DNA of 9,124 bases from Candidatus Methanophagales archaeon (lineage in GTDB: Archaea > Halobacteriota > Syntropharchaeia > Alkanophagales > Methanospirareceae): assembly GCA_030668065.1 (NCBI GenBank), contig DAOUUS010000045.1, positions 1-9,124 of the forward strand. The letters are read 5' to 3'. The position numbers were made by a program, and so were the translations under genes. Shown here one piece after another: positions 6,632-9,124 of this stretch; position 1 is the stretch's first letter, and the number at the start of each line of letters is the position of its first letter. The notes below the pieces were generated by a model, which was not told where the DNA came from, did not search any database, and worked only from the letters and a program-made list of their open reading frames with translations.

Positions 6632-6793
6632 AGCGCATCGCCTTCTTTTCGCTCAGCAATATTATCCTCTTTGAGCAGCAGCATAAACGGTATATAGTTT
6701 ACATCATACAAAAGACTTTCGTTTATTTCACCCTTTCTATCGGTGTGTAACGCCAAAAAAGAGTTCCAAGTCTTAATATCCGAGTTCAGTCAT
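6616..6793 (-). pseudogene. Probable frameshifted small gene, unknown family
   Basis: From 6789 down to the TAA at 6616-6618 one frame reads 57 codons of convincing protein, e.g. DIKTWNSFLALHTDRKGEIN, then LLYDVNYIPFMLLLKEDNIA, ending GDALWRAL. It has no good start: an in-frame TGA (6790-6792) lies just ahead, and only TTG codons (such as 6754-6756) or a late ATG (6682-6684) are in frame. An ATG at 6791-6793 in the neighbouring frame reads MTELGY and stops. Removing one G of the GG pair at 6780-6781 would join it into a continuous 58-residue protein, MTELDIKTWNSF onward. This suggests a one-base frameshift or a sequencing error. The stop lies 8 nt before ATG 6607 of the receiver-kinase, as in an operon. 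I do not recognise the family; it could also be the 3' remnant of a larger gene. Confidence 0.42.
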
Positions 6794-6863
6794 TTAGTAA
6801 ATATTTTTACAACTTATGACAAATACAATTGTGATTAACAGAAACAAAAATTGTAGTCTTTTG

Positions 6864-6917
6864 AAAAAAAAAAGTGCATGACGCAACTACTTATAGATTA
6901 TTCAAGTCAGAAAAAAA
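6864..6917 (-). terminator. T-tract terminators after the broken response regulator
   Basis: Read on the minus strand there are a run of seven T (6911-6917) and a run of ten T (6864-6873), 11 and 55 nt past the regulator's last TAA. Runs like these without a hairpin are typical archaeal intrinsic terminators. They probably separate the kinase-regulator unit from the genes below 6793. Confidence 0.5.
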
Positions 6918-6928
6918 TCGGTCATAAC

Positions 6929-7154
6929 TTATACCCCCGATAACTCACTTATGGCCCAATACAGGTTGATAGTTCTCAGCACTTCTACAAACTGTTTATA
7001 ATTTCTTTTCATCTCTCAGATACGCCAGTGCCTCTTCTCCATTGGCAGCGACAATCAGCGGGTTCGTGACCTTAATCTCCTTAAAAGCTCGTTTTACTGT
7101 CATTACATCTACCGTGTCGTCCTCAACCAGAAGAATTCCCAAGCCCTCTTTCAT
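6929..7154 (-). pseudogene. Rcp-type response regulator with internal deletion
   Basis: The ATG at 7152-7154 overlaps the kinase stop in ATGA, with a strong ribosome binding site GGGTGA at 7161-7166, 6 nt upstream. The first 52 codons (to TAA at 6996-6998) read as the start of an Rcp1-like receiver: ILLVEDDTVDV, the NPLIVAANGEEALAYL stretch, then RDEKKL. The phospho-acceptor Asp should follow within about 15 residues but is absent. In another frame, overlapping the TAA and running to TAA at 6929-6931, the sequence reads QFVEVLRTINLYWAISELSG, which matches the C-terminal tail of this family (typically KPVDF.QFVE.V..I..YW). About 65-70 residues containing the Asp, Thr and Lys of the active site are missing between the two parts. 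The gene was presumably the partner of the kinase at 7151-9124 and cannot accept phosphate as it stands. Confidence 0.85.
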
Positions 7155-9124
7155 GATATGTCACCCTTTTTAATATTATCTTCTTTAGGTACAGTAAAAA
7201 AGAATGTGCTCCCCACCCCTACTTTCGAGTGTACCCCTATTTTTCCTCCCTGCGACTCGACAATTTTCTTCACTATTGAAAGACCGACACCGGTACTTTC
7301 AACTTCATCACGAGGTTTCAGCGTTTGGAATATCTGGAATATCTTATCATAATATCGCGCCTCTATCCCGGGTCCATTATCTGCAACATAGAACTTCCAA
7401 TATCCAGACTCTTCGCTACATCCAATTGTTATCTGCCCTTTCGGCTTGTCCATATATTGCACGGCATTGCTCAATAGATTCTGAAATACCTGTTCCATCC
7501 GGGTCCTCTCACAGAGAATAGTAGGTAATTTATCTTCCACCGTTATGACTATATCGTCTGGTGGATCAATCATATTTATTACGTCAGACACAAGAGTATT
7601 TAGATCTATTTCTTGTTTGTTCTCTTTCATGCGTCCAATTCTTGAATATTGCAGTATACTCTCAATTAAATTGTGCATTCGCTTTACTCTATTTAGAAGC
7701 AAATCCAGTTGCTCTTTGCCTTCTTCATCCAGCTTATCGCCATAATCGGCGGATAACCACTCTGCTAAGGACGTAATAGCGCGTAGGGGTGCTTTTAAAT
7801 CATGCGAGACGATATACGCGAAATCCTTTAATTCCGCGTTCGCCTTTTCCAGCTCATCGAGCAGTTGCAACTGCCTTTCCCCTGCACGAATTTGCTCTTC
7901 TTCAAGGCGTTTTCGATCGGTGATGTCTCTAAATATCGTTAGTTTTGATATTGTGCCATCAATATTCATAAGTGTTGTCTCAACAAGGTCGTAAGTCTTG
8001 TTCATCCTGCGCGAGTACCACTCCCACCGCACTGTCTTTCCTGCCATTACCTCGGTAGTTTTGCACCACGGACAGGGGTCTTCTCTGTCATGAAACGCTT
8101 TATAGCAAATGTCTCCGACCTGGTCGCCAACCACATCAACCAAAACCTTATTCATAAACTCTATTTCATAGCCCTTTGATACAATGTACACGGCGTCAAC
8201 CATGCTTTCAAAAATCAAATTCTGGTTGTCCCGCTCTTCTTTTATCCGCTTCTCTAACTCCACTATTTGTGTTATATCTCGGCTCACACGGACAGAGCCA
8301 ACCGGTACGCCATCCTTATCCTTTAACAATGCTGCGGACATGCTGATATGCACAGGCTTTCCATCCTTTCGCAACGTGATTGTACGATAGTTTTTTATCA
8401 CTCCTTCTTTCTGTACTTGCGCAATTATCCTATCAGCTTCTTCGGGATCCGTGAAAAAATTACTGTTGGATTTCCCTATTACCTCATCGGCACGATAACC
8501 CATAATGCCCTCGGCACCCTTATTCCAGTCTCGCACAATACCATTCATGTCCACGATCGTAATCGTGTCCGCAGAACTATTGATGATGTCATCCAGATAA
8601 TCTTTCGTCTCTATCAGTTCCGTTTCCGTATGTTTCAGCGCTGAGATGTCTTTTGAAATAACAGTTACAGCCGCTACTCTACCGTCTGGCTCTTTGACAG
8701 GACTTAAAGTACGGAGGAAATATCTGTTGTCGCTTTGACTTCTATGCACATGCTGAATAGACTTGTCGGTTTCAAATACCTGATTGACAAGCTCAGTAAG
8801 CTCTTTCGTCTCTTCTTCTGAATGTAACTCGCCGTATGTTCTACCAATGATTTTGTCTAGTGGCAAGCCAAGCCGTGAGAGATGCTTTTCGTTTATGAAC
8901 AGATACTGGCAATCTCTATCCACAAGATATACGGAATCTTCGGTTGACTCCACTAAGGAACGATACTTCTCCTCGCTTTTCCGCAGCTCATTTGTCCGCT
9001 TTCTCACTTCCTGCTCCAGAAAACTCTTCTTGCGGCGTTCAGAAATGAGAACAAAAGTTCCTCCGGCTATCAGCAGTAAAATGATATAACCAAGTATAAG
9101 TAACTCACGGGGGTGCGCAGCAGC
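7151..9124 (-). CDS. Membrane-anchored multi-PAS sensor histidine kinase, N-terminus cut by window edge
   Basis: The frame is open to the window end, so the true start and any extracytoplasmic sensor lie beyond 9124. The 657 visible residues begin AAAHPRELL. A membrane helix follows (coding 9044-9103), then a basic stop-transfer segment ERRKK and a coiled linker. Counting from the GTG at 9005-9007, which looks internal, PAS1 spans about 14-120, PAS2 137-247 and PAS3 261-365 with Cys301 and a CPWC pair (Cys312, Cys315). HisKA has SHDLKAP, His402. HATPase has Asn510/Asn514, DNGPGIE (543-549) and STGVGLS (571-577). This core (DFAYIVSHDLKAPLRAI, YSRIGR) is of the phytochrome-kinase-like type that is often paired with Rcp1-like regulators, and differs from the other three cores here. 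The stop overlaps the start of the broken Rcp-like regulator (ATGA), so the two were a coupled pair. PAS1-3 are close paralogues of those at 3093-5318. Confidence 0.94.
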   Translation of the reverse strand, partial: AAAHPRELLILGYIILLLIAGGTFVLISERRKKSFLEQEVRKRTNELRKSEEKYRSLVESTEDSVYLVDRDCQYLFINEKHLSRLGLPLDKIIGRTYGELHSEEETKELTELVNQVFETDKSIQHVHRSQSDNRYFLRTLSPVKEPDGRVAAVTVISKDISALKHTETELIETKDYLDDIINSSADTITIVDMNGIVRDWNKGAEGIMGYRADEVIGKSNSNFFTDPEEADRIIAQVQKEGVIKNYRTITLRKDGKPVHISMSAALLKDKDGVPVGSVRVSRDITQIVELEKRIKEERDNQNLIFESMVDAVYIVSKGYEIEFMNKVLVDVVGDQVGDICYKAFHDREDPCPWCKTTEVMAGKTVRWEWYSRRMNKTYDLVETTLMNIDGTISKLTIFRDITDRKRLEEEQIRAGERQLQLLDELEKANAELKDFAYIVSHDLKAPLRAITSLAEWLSADYGDKLDEEGKEQLDLLLNRVKRMHNLIESILQYSRIGRMKENKQEIDLNTLVSDVINMIDPPDDIVITVEDKLPTILCERTRMEQVFQNLLSNAVQYMDKPKGQITIGCSEESGYWKFYVADNGPGIEARYYDKIFQIFQTLKPRDEVESTGVGLSIVKKIVESQGGKIGVHSKVGVGSTFFFTVPKEDNIKKGDIS
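7161..7166 (-). promoter_or_regulatory. Ribosome binding site GGGTGA for the broken response regulator
   Basis: GGGTGA on the minus strand ends 6 nt before the ATG at 7154, inside the end of the upstream kinase gene. It fixes the regulator start and supports translational coupling of the pair. Confidence 0.7.

Noticed and set aside
9005..9007. GTG as the true start of the kinase at 7151-9124
   Set aside because: The frame stays open upstream to the window edge and encodes a membrane helix and stop-transfer segment directly joined to the coiled linker, so the GTG is internal.

Overview
The window looks archaeal, most likely from a methanogen-related or anaerobic methane-oxidising euryarchaeon such as an ANME-1 / Methanophagales relative. 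The basis is family resemblance: multi-PAS sensor kinases, a four-helix membrane sensor region I associate with these lineages, an archaeal-looking NadA, GGGTGA-type ribosome binding sites and bare T-tracts as likely terminators. No rRNA or other marker is present, so the taxonomy is an inference. Every supported gene lies on the minus strand, so the window is best read from high to low coordinates.

Layout in transcription order: (1) 9124-7151, a membrane-anchored sensor kinase with three PAS domains, cut at its N-terminus by the window edge. (2) 7154-6929, an Rcp-type response regulator start-stop coupled to that kinase but broken: the middle of the receiver, including the phosphoacceptor Asp, is gone, and the C-terminal tail survives in another frame. 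(3) 6928-6794, AT-rich with two T-tracts. (4) 6793-6616, a short protein-like reading frame without a proper start, probably a frameshifted small gene. (5) 6631 (or 6607)-5513, a receiver fused in front of a histidine kinase core. (6) 5318-3093, a soluble kinase with four PAS domains. (7) 2917-1526, a membrane sensor kinase (four helices, one PAS, kinase core) split by a single in-frame TGA into two reading frames. (8) 1217-303, nadA, quinolinate synthase for NAD biosynthesis. (9) 302-1, non-coding, with a 116-bp element bounded by inverted repeats.

The main theme is expansion and decay of a two-component signalling cluster. Kinases 5, 6 and 7 carry near-copies of the same ~690-bp kinase core in direct orientation. 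Kinases 1 and 6 share their first three PAS domains but have unrelated cores, so modules have been shuffled. The only free-standing response regulator is internally deleted and one kinase is interrupted, so the surviving kinases have no intact separate partner here; the only complete receiver is the one fused to kinase 5. nadA appears unrelated to the signalling genes and has its own upstream region with a dyad. I do not see a convincing wholly new system. The most notable items are the in-frame TGA, the internally deleted receiver, the cryptic small gene at 6616-6793 and the repeat-driven mosaic structure.
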